Positions 46,570-59,104 of a stretch of 59,699 nucleotides of DNA are shown here, one piece after another; position 1 is the stretch's first letter; each line of letters opens with the position of its first letter. The notes below the pieces were generated by a model, which did no database searches, had not been told where the DNA came from, and saw nothing but the letters and a program-made list of their open reading frames with translations. Both the position numbers and the translations under genes were made by a program. The DNA comes from Priapulus caudatus (Eukaryota > Priapulida > Priapulimorpha > Priapulimorphida > Priapulidae), in the NCBI RefSeq assembly GCF_000485595.1, contig NW_014578442.1, forward strand, positions 17,993-77,691. Reading direction: 5' to 3'.

Positions 46570-48438
46570 CCGAAATTTTACCGATTTTTACTGCATATAG
46601 CTATCAAACGCAGCTTTTTATAATATCGGGTGTATACACATTTGCCAAAGTTCTGTGCTGAAGTGTACGTAGTATGGACAAGTATTTGATTCACTAGACA
46701 ACGTAGCGCAAAGCACGCTATCTCGAGAAAATTGCGTGCATTGGGAATCGACACCCGTACGAGATGGAGCGGAGACAACAACTTGTGCCATCACGTACTT
46801 ATTTATAGGATCTCGTGAATTGACTACCTAACATTCTAGCTGAGTCCATTTTATACTTTCAAGGACTTTCAGAACCACAAAAGCCTGATACCTACGATCG
46901 ACTGTTTTCTGCGTTGGGTTAGTGGTATCAGTCTACATCTATCATGTGAACATGAGAGTCCATCTACGTTATCCGAGCACGTGTTATGTAGAGGTGCGCG
47001 GTATTACCTGTATACGGTGTATTACCACGGTATGTGACCTGTACCAGTACGTACCGCGTACTTGTGTGGTGTAGACTTGGTGTACCGGCTTTTTTGAGCT
47101 ATTTTTATCACCTCAATTTTATTTTCACTTCTTGTCATTGCATAGCTTTATAAATTCATCTCCGGTCGATCACACCAATTTACGCTATATTCACGTATCT
47201 CCAGAACCTATTTCTATATGTCTATAGATAGCTGCGCTGTTATTTTGAACATACTTCATACTTCAGACTGGTTTCTAGCTGTACGACACTCCTACTCTCC
47301 AGCTCATGTTTGTTTCAAAGGAATTACCAATATACAGCATTACAAGAATAACGCGACGCGGCGGACTGCCAGGCGTTTTTCTATGAGGCGAGCAGCGGGC
47401 TTTTGATGAAAACGGGGCGGCGATCGATCACCGAGCGCGTAGCGCGGGTAGCACGTTTCACTAAAGGCCGCGCGCACATGGTGAGCCTATCTGCTGAGCT
47501 GACGCGCGAGGTCGTTGCTCAGCAATAAGCTCACCATTGCGGCGGCTTTAGTGAAACGTGCTACCGGCGCTACGCGCTCGTGATCGATCGCGCCCCGTTC
47601 TCTCATCAAAAGCACCGCTGCTGCGCTCATAGAAAAACGCCTGGCAGTCGCCGCGTCGCGTTATTCTTGTAATCTGCTATATCTTGTAATTCCTTTGAAA
47701 CAAACATGAGCGAGAGTAGGAGTGTCCGTACAGCTAGAACCAGTCTATAAATGAAGTATTTCAAATAAAACATCGCGAGACTATCTACTAGACATATAGA
47801 ATAGGTTCTGGAGATACGTGAATATAGCGTAAATGGTCGATCGACGGAGATGAATTTATAAATATGCAATGACAAGGAATGAAATTAAAATTGAGGTGAT
47901 AAAAATAGCTCAAAAAAGCCGGTACACCACTACACCACACAAAGTACCGCGGTACGTACTGGTACAGGTCACATACCGTGGTATACCGGTATACAGGTAA
48001 TACCGCGCACCTCTACATAACACGTGCTCGGATAACGTAGATGGGACTCTCACTGTTCACATGATAGATGTAGACTGATACACCACTAACCCAACCGCAG
48101 AACAGTCGATCGTAGGTATCCAGGCTTTTGTGGTTCTGAAAGTCCTTGAAAGTATAAAATGGACTCAGCTAGAATGTTAGGTAGTCAATTCACGAGATCC
48201 TATAAATAAGTACGTGATGGGCACAAGTTGTGGTCCTCGCTCCATTCTCGTACGGGTGTCGATTCCCAATGCACGCAATTTTCTCGAGATAGCGTGCTTT
48301 GGCTACGTTGTCTAGTGAATCAAAGTACTTGTCCATACTACGTACACTTCAGACAGAACTTTGGCAAATGTGTATACACCCGATATTATAAAAAGCTGCG
48401 TTTGATAGCTATATGCAGTAAAATCAGTGAAATTTCGG
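46570..48438. mobile_element. 1.9-kb palindrome (foldback) copy 1
   Basis: The left arm 46570-47498 and the right arm 47518-48438 are reverse complements over about 920 bp with few mismatches, around a ~19-bp centre. For example, TTGCCAAAGTTCTGTGCTGA near 46640 matches inverted CAGACAGAACTTTGGCAAAT near 48350. It has no transposase. The second unit has the same palindrome at 52622-54549. Confidence 0.85.
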
Positions 48439-48532
48439 AACACTCGCGATGTAAACAAACTCAAGTCCATGATATTTGTTGCGTGCAATCTCCCGATCTG
48501 CTCAATCTAGCAATCTGCCGACTGTGCGGCAA

Positions 48533-48755
48533 CCTCATCGAACTCTAGCATCCCAACCCACGCTAATAAACCCGCATGCAAAGCCCTGCAAAACCTGACC
48601 TGTGTAATCTCATTGAACTCTAGCAGACTAGCACCCCAACCCACGCTGATAAACCTGCCTGCAACACCCTGTAAAACCGGGTCTGCACAATCATATCGAA
48701 CTCTAGCACCCCAACACGCGCTGGTAAACCTGTCTGCAAAACCGGGATCCACTTA
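48533..48755. repeat. ~70-bp tandem repeat, about three units
   Basis: GAACTCTAGCA...CCCAACCCACGCTAATAAAC...GCAAAGCCCTGCAAAACC recurs three times with drift. The counterpart in the second unit is 54655-54885. Confidence 0.8.
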
Positions 48756-48777
48756 CTGCTAATATAGATCACTATAA

Positions 48778-49138
48778 CAGGGGTAGAAATTAACCTTTGA
48801 ACACGGGAGTCCAACGGACCCCCAAAAACCCCAAAAAGAGGTTCAAAAAGAGGGAGTCCGCAGCAAAATGAGGGATTCCGCAGTCTGAGGTTCAAAATTT
48901 AAGATATTAACAATAACGCATGTGCTTATTTTTAAGATTGATGCGGTTGCACGTCTGCCAAATTTTCTTTGGACATTAGCTGAAAAAATATGGTAATTCC
49001 GCGAGGCCGTGCTCCGGAACGAAGTAGTATGGCAGAATTTTCAGGGAGTCACACGGACTCCTGCATATGTCAAATCAGGGAGTCCGACAGTAAATTAGGG
49101 AGTATTTGACTCCGGACTCTCGTTAATTTCGCACCCTG
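48778..49138. mobile_element. hAT-like MITE, CAGGG ends, CTATAA flanks
   Basis: The left end CAGGGGTAGAAATTAACC and the right end GTTAATTTCGCACCCTG are inverted repeats. CTATAA stands directly on both sides. The interior repeats GGGAGTCC/GGACTCC motifs. The second-unit copy is at 54916-55280. Confidence 0.75.
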
Positions 49139-50354
49139 CTATAATAACACTAGAACCGATCGATGTAAAATCGGTAGATTGCGCATATCGATAACATGTG
49201 TTCGCAATTCTGGGAACCAGTATGGCCGGCAGCACGAGAATGTAGGTAATATTTCTATTTTTAGTGCAAGTCGCGGAACCCTCTATACATAGCTAGTACT
49301 AGTAGTAGTACTAGAGTATGTATGTATGAACAGGAACCTTTACTTTTTGGACGTGGATATTCGTCCGAGCATTAGACACCTGTTCGTATGCGCTATCCGT
49401 CCGAGCAGTTGTTGCACATGCGCTGTTCATGTTGTATTACAGGGTGAAAAACTGATAATTGGAGGCACTGGTCCAGCAGGACCAGTGCCTCTGAGGAAGC
49501 ACTGGTCCTGGTCAGTAGGCACTGGTCCAGGATTTCTGTCACCTAGCCTACATTATTTATAGCAAATAGCCTACATTATTTATAGCAAATAGCCTACATT
49601 TACTGTTTTACCTGAAGGATATCACGCCATAACTTATCAACATTTTACAAATTTGAAATCGAGAATGCAAGCGTGAAACATGACATTGATTTTACAAACC
49701 AATTTGTGAGGGCTGGTAAATAAAATTATGGTGAGGGCTGGCCAAAATTACTGTTACCAGCCCTCTGGGCTGGTGAAAAAAATCTGAATTTCGTGCCCTG
49801 TAAAGCATGCAGATCATTCTAGGAATTGTATGGTCTTACAAAACAATGGCAAATTCTATTAATCTGTTTAACCTTTATAAGTCTCTCTGTAGCCACAAAT
49901 TTTTTTCTTCCTTCTCACTCAGTGGTTAGAAGGTCTCAAGCAAACGAACCGGCCAAACCTTGCAGCTCACAAAGCGCTGGGACAAAATGCATCTATACCT
50001 AATTTATGATGGCTCCTACTGCATCTCTGTATTTTCGCGCCATTGTTAACTATAAATGCACTTTGGCTAACCATGGAGTTACGTGTCAGCAAGCATTTGT
50101 GAGATCTGATAAGAAAGAAATTCAAACAATGCAGCCATTTCTGCTTGAATTCCGTATGCTTTTTGCGCACTCGCGCCTACCTTGCGTCGTTCTCGTGGTT
50201 TGGGCAGTAACGGAAGCATGTAGTTTGCCAAATAAAAAGAAAAACTCTTCCAAATTGTCTGATTATAATATAAATACTGAGGTAAGTACTAGGTGCACCG
50301 TAAGTGAGACTACGCTTGCAACGTGTAATAAGTCAGGTCCAGTAATGCTAAGAG

Positions 50355-50561
50355 GGTCTATGTCACCCAGGGTACTGCCGGAATGTACCCTGGGTACGGT
50401 TCGGTATACCGGAACGAACCCTGGTACTATCTAATATGCCGGACCGTACCTCGCCTACTCCACTAACGAGTCTAGGGAGTCGCCTACTCCCTAACCCTAA
50501 CCCTAACCATATCAAATAGTTACCAGGATACGTTCCGGCAGTACCCTGGAGGACATAGACC
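50355..50561. mobile_element. MITE with GGTCTATG ends and internal CCCTAA tract (copy 2)
   Basis: Ends as at 44257. The internal CTCCCTAACCCTAACCCTAA is the cleanest telomere-like stretch of the three copies. Confidence 0.75.
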
Positions 50562-51719
50562 CTATGAGCTCAAGTTATACTGTACTGATGGTTTTATTCA
50601 CGAAATTCGAAGCTTGTTTTTATAATTAACAAGGTTTTTTGTATTGAAGTCAATAAAGGGTATCACTATTAGTTTAGGATCCTACGACGTGAAACAGAAA
50701 CGTAACGGGTAGAGCTTGGTCAGGCTAACCGGCTAGTCTACCTACAGAAGGCTACTCGCACACTGCGAAAATGAATTGTCAATTGGGGAAGCTCTTATAT
50801 CCTTGAACCCATTAACCATAATACATACATAATACATCTGATTACAGCACAGTCAGACAGACTACACGTGACCGACGACATTTTCGACGAATGCCCAAGG
50901 ACGCAGTCTGGGCATAGCTCTAGTAATAGTACTATAGAGGGCTCCGCAAATTTTCCAATTACCCACAATGCAACGCCGCCGGCCATGACGGTTCCAGAAA
51001 CCAGTTCAGGCATGGTACAAGTACATCGAGCAACGCACTGTTCTCTGCTCATTTCATTCGCCTATTAAGCAAACCCATCACAACGCCGCTCTCCTGCGGT
51101 GTTGTCAACTGCCGCAATCGGTATCAGAGAGAGCCACACAGCTTTTTTAGGCTGCCTAGCATGATCACAACACAAGGTAAAGTGACGAGAGACAAGGCGG
51201 ACCACAGACGCTTGGAGCATTTTCAATAAAAAAGCAATGTTGAATAAACACGAAATGTATATTTACTACCATTGTCTTAATGTTTCTCTACACTCTTTCG
51301 CCTAGTATTGCCGATAATTACCTGTAAATGCCGGTCAAATGCTCCTCTGCAACACACAGGTACACCGCACACTCGGCGCATGCCGCTACACATTTACACT
51401 TATATACATATATCGCCGGCATCCAGTAGGCAGCTGTTTGAGTGGGGGTGGTGATTTCTCTTGCACGTGCAGCATACTCTACATAAAATAGCACCGCGGC
51501 AACATGTGAAGAGAATTCACCAAGCCCGGCTTTACAATTACAGTGTGCTGACATGATGCCCGTTCCATATTCTCTCATCGTGACCCATGCACAGATAGAG
51601 AGATGGTATAATGAGAGACTGGGAGTGCATAACACTAAAGTTGGGTACCGTGAAATTTTACCAAAGTACCACGGTAATACCGCGATTTCAAGAACAGGTC
51701 AGACACCGTCAGAGGAATA

Positions 51720-52405
51720 TAACTCGCGCACACAGTGTACGCGCGCGTGTATGGTGCGTACACGGGCCGCACACAGTGTACGCGCGTGTGTGTATGATGC
51801 GTGCATGGGCCGCACACAGTGTACGCGCGTGTGTGTATGATGCGAGCATGGGCCGCGCACAGTGTACGCGCGCGTGTGTATGATGCGAGCATGGGCGCAT
51901 ACACTGTACGCACGCGTGTGATATGGCGTACACGGGCCGACCCCCGCATCAGTGTACGCGCGTGTGTATATGCGAGCGCATGGGCGCGCACAGTTGACGC
52001 GTCGTGTGTATGATGGCAATGCATGGGCCGCTACACGTACGCACGCGTGGTATGATGCCGTACAGCAGGCGCCGCGCACAGTGTACGCGCGTGTCGTATG
52101 AATGCGAGCATGGGCCGCGCAACATGTACCGCTGTGTGTGTATATGATGCGTGCATAGGCCGCATACACTGTTACGCTGCGCGGTGTAGATGGCGTACAC
52201 GGGCCGCGCACAGTGTACCGGGGTGTGGTATGATTGCGTGCATGGCCGGCGCAACATGACTGCCCCAAGACCCGTGTGTATGAGCTGAATGGGCGCGCAC
52301 ACTTACGCGCGCTTGTGTATGAGCGTAACCCGGCGCTGCGCTACGAGTGACGCGCGTGTATGTATCTGATGGTGCATGGGACGCACACAGTGTACGATGG
52401 GTAAA
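51720..52405. repeat. 43-bp minisatellite (copy 2)
   Basis: Same unit as 45670-46355. Units between 51770 and 51900 are the most regular. Confidence 0.85.
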
Positions 52406-52621
52406 AGTTCCGAACATTGCCCATTGGCGCCGACATTTATAAATCACCATGCCTGATCCTGCCGCTTTCATCGCCTGTAAATATTGTGGCGTGAGCTAGA
52501 TTAGCTCAGGGAGTGCACACGGTGATGCTCGCTCAGAAATATCAACACGCTTCAGATATCCGTCTCACTGCTCGCGAGGCCAAAAATCGTGCAGAATTTT
52601 AGTTAAGCCGCACACGGTGAG

Positions 52622-54549
52622 CCGAAATTTTACGTATTTTTACTGCATTATAGTATCAAACGCAGCTTTTTTATAATATCGGGTGCTATACACATTTGCC
52701 AAAAGTTCTGTGCCTGAAGTGTACGTAGTATGGAAAGTATTTTGATTCGTGAGCAACGTAGCCAAAGCACGGCTATTCTCGAGAAAATTGCGTGCATGGG
52801 AATCGACACCGTACGATGAATGGAGCGGAGAGCAACAACTTGTGCGCATCACGTACTTATTTTATAGGATCTCGTGAATTGACTACCTAACATTCTAGCT
52901 GAGTCGCATTTTATACTTTCAAGGACTTTCAGAACCACAAAAGCCTGATACCTACCGATCGACCTGTTTTCTGCGTTGGTTAGTGGTATCCATCTACATG
53001 CTATTCATTGAACAGTGAGAGTCCATCTACGTTATCCGAGCACGGTGTTATGTAGAGTGTGCGCGGAATTACCTGTATACGCGTGATACGCACGGTATGG
53101 TGACCTGTACCGTACGTCCAGCGTACCTTGTGTGGTGTAGACTTGGTTACTCGGCTTTTTGAGCTATTTTTATCACTCTCAATTTTATTTTCATCTTCAT
53201 GTCATGGCATAGCTTTATAAAATTCATCTCCGGATCGATCACACCAATTTACGCTAATTCACGTATCTCCAGAACCTATTCTATATGTCTAAGTAGATAG
53301 TGCTCGCTGTTTTTGAACATACTTCATAGCTTCAGAGCTGTTTCTAGGCTGTACGACACTCCTACTCTCTCAGCTCATGGTTTTTTTCAAAGAATCCTAC
53401 AGATAACAGCATTACAAGAATCAACGCGACCGGCGGACTGCCCAGGCGTTTTTCTATGAGGCGACAGCGGCTTTTTGATGAAGAACGGGGCGGCGATCGG
53501 TCACCGGACGCTGTAGCGCTGGTAGCACGTTTCACTAAAGGCCGCGCGCACATGGTGAGCTATCTGCTGAGGGCTGACCGCGGAGCGTCGTTGCCTGCAG
53601 CATAAGCTCACCATCGCGGCTTTATGAGAACGTGCTACCGTTCTACTGCGCGTCGTGATCGGAGTCGCGCCCGTTCTCCGTCATCAAAAAGCACCGCTGC
53701 TGCGCTCATCAGAAAAACGCCCGGCCAGTCGAGCTCGCGTCGCGTTATTCTTTGTAATCTGCTATATGCTTGAATTCCTTTGAACAAAACAGTGGAGCGA
53801 GAGTTGGAGTGTCACGCTACAGCTAGAACAGTCTGATAAATGAAGTATTTCAAATAAAACACGCAGACTATCTACTAGACATAATTAGAATAGGTTTGGA
53901 GATAACAGTGAATATAGCGTAAATGGTGTCGATCGACGGAGATGAAACTTTATAAATGTATGCAATGGACAAGGAATGAAATTAAAATTCGAGGTGATAA
54001 AAGATAGGCTCAAAAAAGCACGGTACACCCAAGTCTACACACACACAAGAATACGCGCGGTACGACTGGTACACGGTCACATACCGGTGTATACCGTATA
54101 CAGGTATAACCGCGCCACTCGTACATAACAACGTGCTCCGGATAACGTAGAGTGGACTCCCACTGTTCACATGATAGATGTAGACTGATACACCACTAAC
54201 CCAACCGCAGAACAGTCGATCGTAGGTATCCAGGCTTTTGTGGTTCTGAAAGTCCTTGAAAGTATAAAATGGACTCAGCTAGAATGTTAGGTAGTCAATT
54301 CACGGTGATCCTATAAAATAGTACGTGATGGGCACAAGTAGTGTCCTCGCTCCATTCTGCGTACGGGTGTCGATTCCAATGCACGCAATTTTCTCGAGAT
54401 AGCGTGCTTGTGCTACGTTGTCTAGTGAATCAAAGTACTTGTCCATACTACGTACACTTCAGACAGAACTTTGGCAAATGTGTATACACTCGATATTATA
54501 AAAAGCTGCGTTTGATAGCTATATGCAGTAAAATCGGTGAAATTTCGGA
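52622..54549. mobile_element. 1.9-kb palindrome (foldback) copy 2
   Basis: Second-unit counterpart of 46570-48438. Its arms are less perfect because of numerous single-base indels, mostly in the left arm. Confidence 0.8.
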
Positions 54550-54915
54550 ACATGCGGCGATGAAAGCAATACTCAAGTCCATTGATATTGTTGCGTGCAA
54601 TCTCCGCCGATTCTGCCTGCAATCTAGCAATCTGCCGACTGGCGCAACCGTGCAAATCGAACTCTAGCATGGCCAAGCCACGCTAATAAACCCGCATTGC
54701 AAAGCCCTGCAAAAACGCTGACCTGTGTGAATCTCATTGAAACTCTAGCAGACTAGCCACCCCAAACCCACGCTGATTAAACCTGCTGCCAACCACCCTG
54801 TAAAACGGCGTCTGCACAATCATATCGAATCTAGCACACGCCAAACGCGCTGGGTAAGACCTGTCTTGCAAACGGCGATCCTAGCTTACTGCTAATGTAT
54901 TATAGATCACTATAA

Positions 54916-55280
54916 CAGTGTAGAATTAACCTTGACACGGAAAGTCCCAAGGCGAGCCGCCCAAAAACCCTCAAAAAAGATCAAAAAGAGCGAGTCCGCA
55001 TGCAAAATGAGGATTCCGCAGGTCTGAGGTTCAAAATATTTAAGATATTAACTACATAACGCGATGTGGCTTATTTTTAGATGATGCGGTTGCAGCGTCT
55101 GCCCAAATTTTCTTTGGACATTAGCTAGAAAAATATGTAATTCCCGGCGAGGCCGTGCTCGCGAACGAAGTAGTATGGAGAATTTTCAGGGAGTCACACG
55201 GACTCCTGCATTATGTCAAATCAGCGAGTCGGACAGTCAATTAGGAGTATTTGCGCCGGCTCTCGTTAATTGCACGCCTG
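54916..55280. mobile_element. hAT-like MITE, second-unit copy
   Basis: Corresponds to 48778-49138, with the same CTATAA on both sides and eroded ends (CAGTGTAGAATTAACC / CGTTAATTGCACGCCTG). Confidence 0.7.
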
Positions 55281-55759
55281 CTATAATAACACTAGAACCG
55301 ATCGATGTACAATCGGTAGATTGCGCATATCTGATAACAATGTGATTCGCAATTCTGGGAACAGTATGGCCGCGCAGCACGAGAATGTACGGTATATTTT
55401 CTATTTTTAGTGCAAGCGCGGAACCCCTCTATACAGAGCTAGTAGCTAGTAGTAGTAGAGCGTATGTATATGTGAACAGAAGCCTTTACTTTTGGAGGCG
55501 TGATATTCTTCGAGCATTAGAGCACGCCGGTCGATGCGGCTATCCGGTCGAGCAGTTTTGCAGCATGCGCTGTTCAGTTGTATTACAGGGTGAAAAAACT
55601 GATAATGGAGGCTACTGGTCCAGCAGGACGCAGTGGGCCTCTGAGGAAGCCGCTGGTCGCTGGTCAGTAAAGGCAGCTGGTCCAGGATTTCTGCTCGTAG
55701 CAAGTGAAATGACTGCGGATGTGGGGACGTCTTTATATGGGGGGATGGTGGCAATTTGG

Positions 55760-57890
55760 TGATGTGGCATTCTAAGTTATTCTTAAAAATATATTTTTTA
55801 CTCGTTTTTAACTACACTGATGCGTAGTAAATCGGAACAAGTCGCGCAAGTCGATTTCATACCGATCAGCTGGTCTCTGAAGACCGCGCCATGTATTCCT
55901 TATAATTATCATATTTTTATTCTCGGCGATTGCTGATTGGTCGGGGATATGCCCAGTATTATCGTAACGCATTTTTTGAATATTGATATGAAAAAAAGAG
56001 CTTCGCGTGAATTTTTTTACGGGAGATTTTTAGGCTTGGCCAGAGTACTCAGCGCATATGCAGCACCAGTATCAGACTATGCAGTGTTAAGAAAATCGTC
56101 AACAAATTGCATTCGGATCACGTTTTTTTTTTAATCTGCATTTCACGGGCGCTAAGAAGCAATCACATTCTTATTCAAATTTAATTCCACAGGCAGACAT
56201 GCAGCTACACAGTACACCAGAGTTTTTTAGTTACTGTTGAGTATGTTAAAAAAACTTGTAGCTGGAATGGGCTCTAGGATGCGGGGAGCTTCAGGCGGAA
56301 GGTTTTACTTTCGTGTTTTCTCCTCGCCAGTCGCCACGGTACGCGCCATCGGCATAGATCACTGCTGCCGCACATCCGCAAAGTTACAAGATGCCTAGAA
56401 TCTTTAAGTATATACAATTTTTAATGCTTCTAGCTATCTAACTGAATAACAATAGTCCAGTTTCGAGCGCATTCCATTTTCCATAGTCCAGCATGACAAA
56501 GGTGACGACATTCATATGTTAAAGGCATAATTCGACCATCGTTATGGCAATTTTAAAGCGAATTGCTACAGTAACTGGCCACCCTTGTGTAGTTAATAAG
56601 CTAGCATTACCTATAGCCAAACGCGTATTAGTTTGTCCATAAATCACTGCTGGTTACTAAAAGTCTAATTGAAAATGCGGCAGTCCAAGAATCGTTGTTG
56701 AGAGTTAGAACCGTCATGTCGCGGCTGTAACCGTCGACTGCGAGGCGGTGTCATAGCAGATTATAGTGGCAGCCGGAGCATTTTCGGCACGTATGCTCGG
56801 CCGTCAGTGATTTGCGATGCTTGTAGTCTGAGTGGGATTCCGTACGTTTATGGTTTTTACTCTTGGGATTGCGGGAATCAAATGATATACGTTCTTGAGA
56901 TTACAAGGCAACATATCATATGTGGCACTAGGCAAATAATAACACTAGGCAACAATTTTACCCGGGACAAACAATTCGATGCTCAACATCTTGGTAGCCA
57001 CATGTGAAGTCCCCGAACTCGAAACTCGATGTTATTTTGTTGGCCATAAATTTCGCGTTGTCGCGCAAGATTACCAAATTTACGGATTTCAAATTAGACA
57101 TTCTTAGTAATTCCAGTGATATTGGACAAACTAGATACGCGTTTGCTATAAGGTATTGTACTTATTACTAGCCGCAAAGGTGCCAGTCTACTGTAGCATT
57201 CGTCACTTTGCATAATCGATGGTGCGAATTATCCTTTAACAGCTTTGATTAACGTGCGTGTCAGGTGTCACTGGTCGTGGCCTCACTCCACGATAACACC
57301 TGCGATATAAAAACTTATTGTTATGGGTAATATGCGGTCATAAAAACACTCGGCTGCACTACATGCCGGCCGCAATCGATTTCTTAGACCGTCGCGAGTT
57401 TTTGTTCGTGTGGCGAATCATGCGTTGAGGGAGTTCATGCAGCGCTAGAAGGTTTGGATACCCCGGCCGTCTACGTTGAGGAACGGGTCGTATTATGCGC
57501 TCCCGTTTACAAGTCTGTATTTTTTTCGCTGCTGTGCGGCATTATCTAGTCGCCCCGCCGGACCAGCTGACACAAGCAAGCAGTCGCCCGGTAGATTTTC
57601 TAATCGCCACTGGCGACTGGGCGACCGCTAGTTTCTCACGCTGTATTACATAAATATAATATAATGCTAGTCTAGGGAGTCGCCTACTCTCTAACCACAA
57701 TCACAACCACAACACTAACTATAAACCGACTCGGATCTCTTATATACTTGAGTTATAGTACCAAACACCATCTATGGTGTATAACCACATACGCATGTAT
57801 GCAGGGCGTCACAGCCGTAGCAAAACGCTCATAGCAATTTAGCATTTTAGAGCATCTAGATTTCAAAATTTTCTGGGGGGAAACCCCCAA
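55760..57890. other. intergenic DNA, no gene seen
   Basis: Unique-looking sequence without recognisable exons. Near 57670-57720 it has a fragment (GTCTAGGGAGTCGCCTACTC then TCTAACC) of the CCCTAA-bearing MITE. Confidence 0.45.
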
Positions 57891-57894
57891 ACAC

Positions 57895-58035
57895 CCCCTT
57901 CACAATTCCTACCTCCGGCACTCGTGTAGTGCGCCTGCGGCATGCAACATGAACAGCGCATGCGCAACAACTGCTCGAACGAATAGCGCATACGAACAGG
58001 TGTCCGATGCTTGAACGAATATCCACGTCGTTACT
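57895..58035. repeat. inverted copy of a segment of the 6.1-kb unit
   Basis: CAACATGAACAGCGCATGCG ... GAACAGGTGTCCGATGCTTG is the reverse complement of 49345-49435, outside the tandem units. The segment is therefore a dispersed repeat. Confidence 0.7.
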
Positions 58036-58131
58036 TTTACTTTTGGGCTTTAGATCGATGTTTCCCTTTTTATTATTTTGATAGTTTCCCACCGGTAATT
58101 TCACTTTACCGGGAGATTTTGTTCCGGAGCT

Positions 58132-58458
58132 CAGGGTTCTTGTTAACTTTTGACAAAGCAGGTAATTTGACAATGAATAGCAGGTAACTGTTTTTCCGGC
58201 ACGGACGGTAGGGCGAGCGGCGAAGGCGCGAAGCCCTGCTAGGGGGGTCCGGGGGTGCATGTTCTGATTTGACCCACAATTAGCCTATTTTGATGGGTAT
58301 GGATTCTAGAATTTGGTAGTTTAGATAGGAAAATATATGCTATTAAGTATCTATTATTTACCGCCTTTAGTGGGAGTTTCTCTCAAATTGATAGCCGGTA
58401 ACAAATTGCGCGATAGGCGGTAAAAATAACCGGTTACCGGCTATTAACAAGAACCCTG
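58132..58458. mobile_element. hAT-like MITE, CAGGGTTCTTGTTAA ends, GGAGCT flanks
   Basis: The left end CAGGGTTCTTGTTAA is exactly inverted at the right end (TTAACAAGAACCCTG). GGAGCT directly flanks both ends (58126-58131 and 58459-58464). 327 bp, no coding capacity. Inner GGTAAN-type sequences near 58400-58440 form secondary inverted repeats. Confidence 0.85.
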
Positions 58459-58618
58459 GGAGCTTCCAGGCTGATTCTAAGTAATGTTTAACCTGCTCTG
58501 CCCAATCCCCATAACATCTATGTTCATTTAGCCCCAAGATGGTGAGTGGCAGAGCAACAAGTCTGGACAGAGCAACAACGGCAACCAGCTTACTACTGAG
58601 TATGGCTGAGACTGAGAT

Positions 58619-58880
58619 GGTCTATGTCCCCCGGGGTACTGCCGGAACGTACCCTGGGTACGGTCCGGTATACCGGAACGTATCCTGGTACTATCTAATA
58701 TGCCGGACCGTACCTCGGCTACTCCCCTAACGAGTCTAGGGAGTCGCCTACGCCTACTCCCTAACCCTAACTCGAAACCGAGCTCTAACCCTAACCATAT
58801 CAAATAGTGACCAGGGTACGTTCCGGTATACCGGACCATAACCAGGGTGCGTTCCGGCGGTAACCTGGGGGACATAGACC
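58619..58880. mobile_element. MITE with GGTCTATGTCC ends and internal CCCTAA tract (copy 3)
   Basis: The left GGTCTATGTCCCCCGGGGTA and the right CCTGGGGGACATAGACC are inverted repeats extending into GTACTGCCGGAACGTACC. Interior CTCCCTAACCCTAACT and CTAACCCTAACC. This is the only copy outside the tandem units. Confidence 0.8.
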
Positions 58881-58911
58881 CCATGAGCCTGAGAGTGAGT
58901 ATGGCCTACGG

Positions 58912-59094
58912 CCCAAGGATAGAGAACATGGGTCCCAATAAAAACAATGTGCCTAACCCTAACCCTAATTCTAACACTAACCCTAATCCTAACCCTAACT
59001 ATAACCCTAACCTATTATATTGATATAAAATTATATTTATATTGATGTAAATGACATTGGTTTTATTGGGACCCATGTTCTCTATCCTTGAACC
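58912..59094. mobile_element. 183-bp MITE with telomere-like interior and 10-bp target duplication
   Basis: CAAGGATAGAGAACATGGGT (continuing CCCAATAAAA) is inverted at the right end as ACCCATGTTCTCTATCCTTG. The direct repeat TGGCCTACGG lies outside both ends (58902-58911 and 59095-59104). The interior 58954-59012 is a degenerate (CCCTAA)n. Confidence 0.85.
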
Positions 59095-59104
59095 TGGCCT
59101 ACGG

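Larger units (their letters stand above)
43425..49551. repeat. 6.1-kb tandem unit, copy 1
   Basis: Collinear with 49552-55690. It contains in order a MITE remnant, the CCCTAA-bearing MITE, a 43-bp minisatellite, a ~1.9-kb palindrome, a 70-bp tandem repeat and a CAGGG MITE. No gene was recognised in either copy. Both copies carry indels relative to each other; from 54140 to 54560 they are almost identical, elsewhere noisy. Whether it is a real tandem duplication or two haplotypes laid end to end cannot be decided from sequence alone. Confidence 0.8.
49552..55690. repeat. 6.1-kb tandem unit, copy 2
   Basis: Second copy of the unit at 43425-49551, with the same order of components and frequent small indels. 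It begins inside the CAGGG MITE and ends at the GGTCCAGGATTTCTG that also ends unit 1 (49540). Confidence 0.8.

Noticed and set aside
43425-55690. CRISPR-like or bacterial repeat system
   Set aside because: The repeats are long tandem or inverted units in a eukaryotic context, without spacers of constant size or cas genes.
58951-59012. Chromosome end or fusion point from CCCTAA repeats
   Set aside because: The tract is short and degenerate, and it is enclosed by inverted repeats and a 10-bp target duplication, so it belongs to a MITE.
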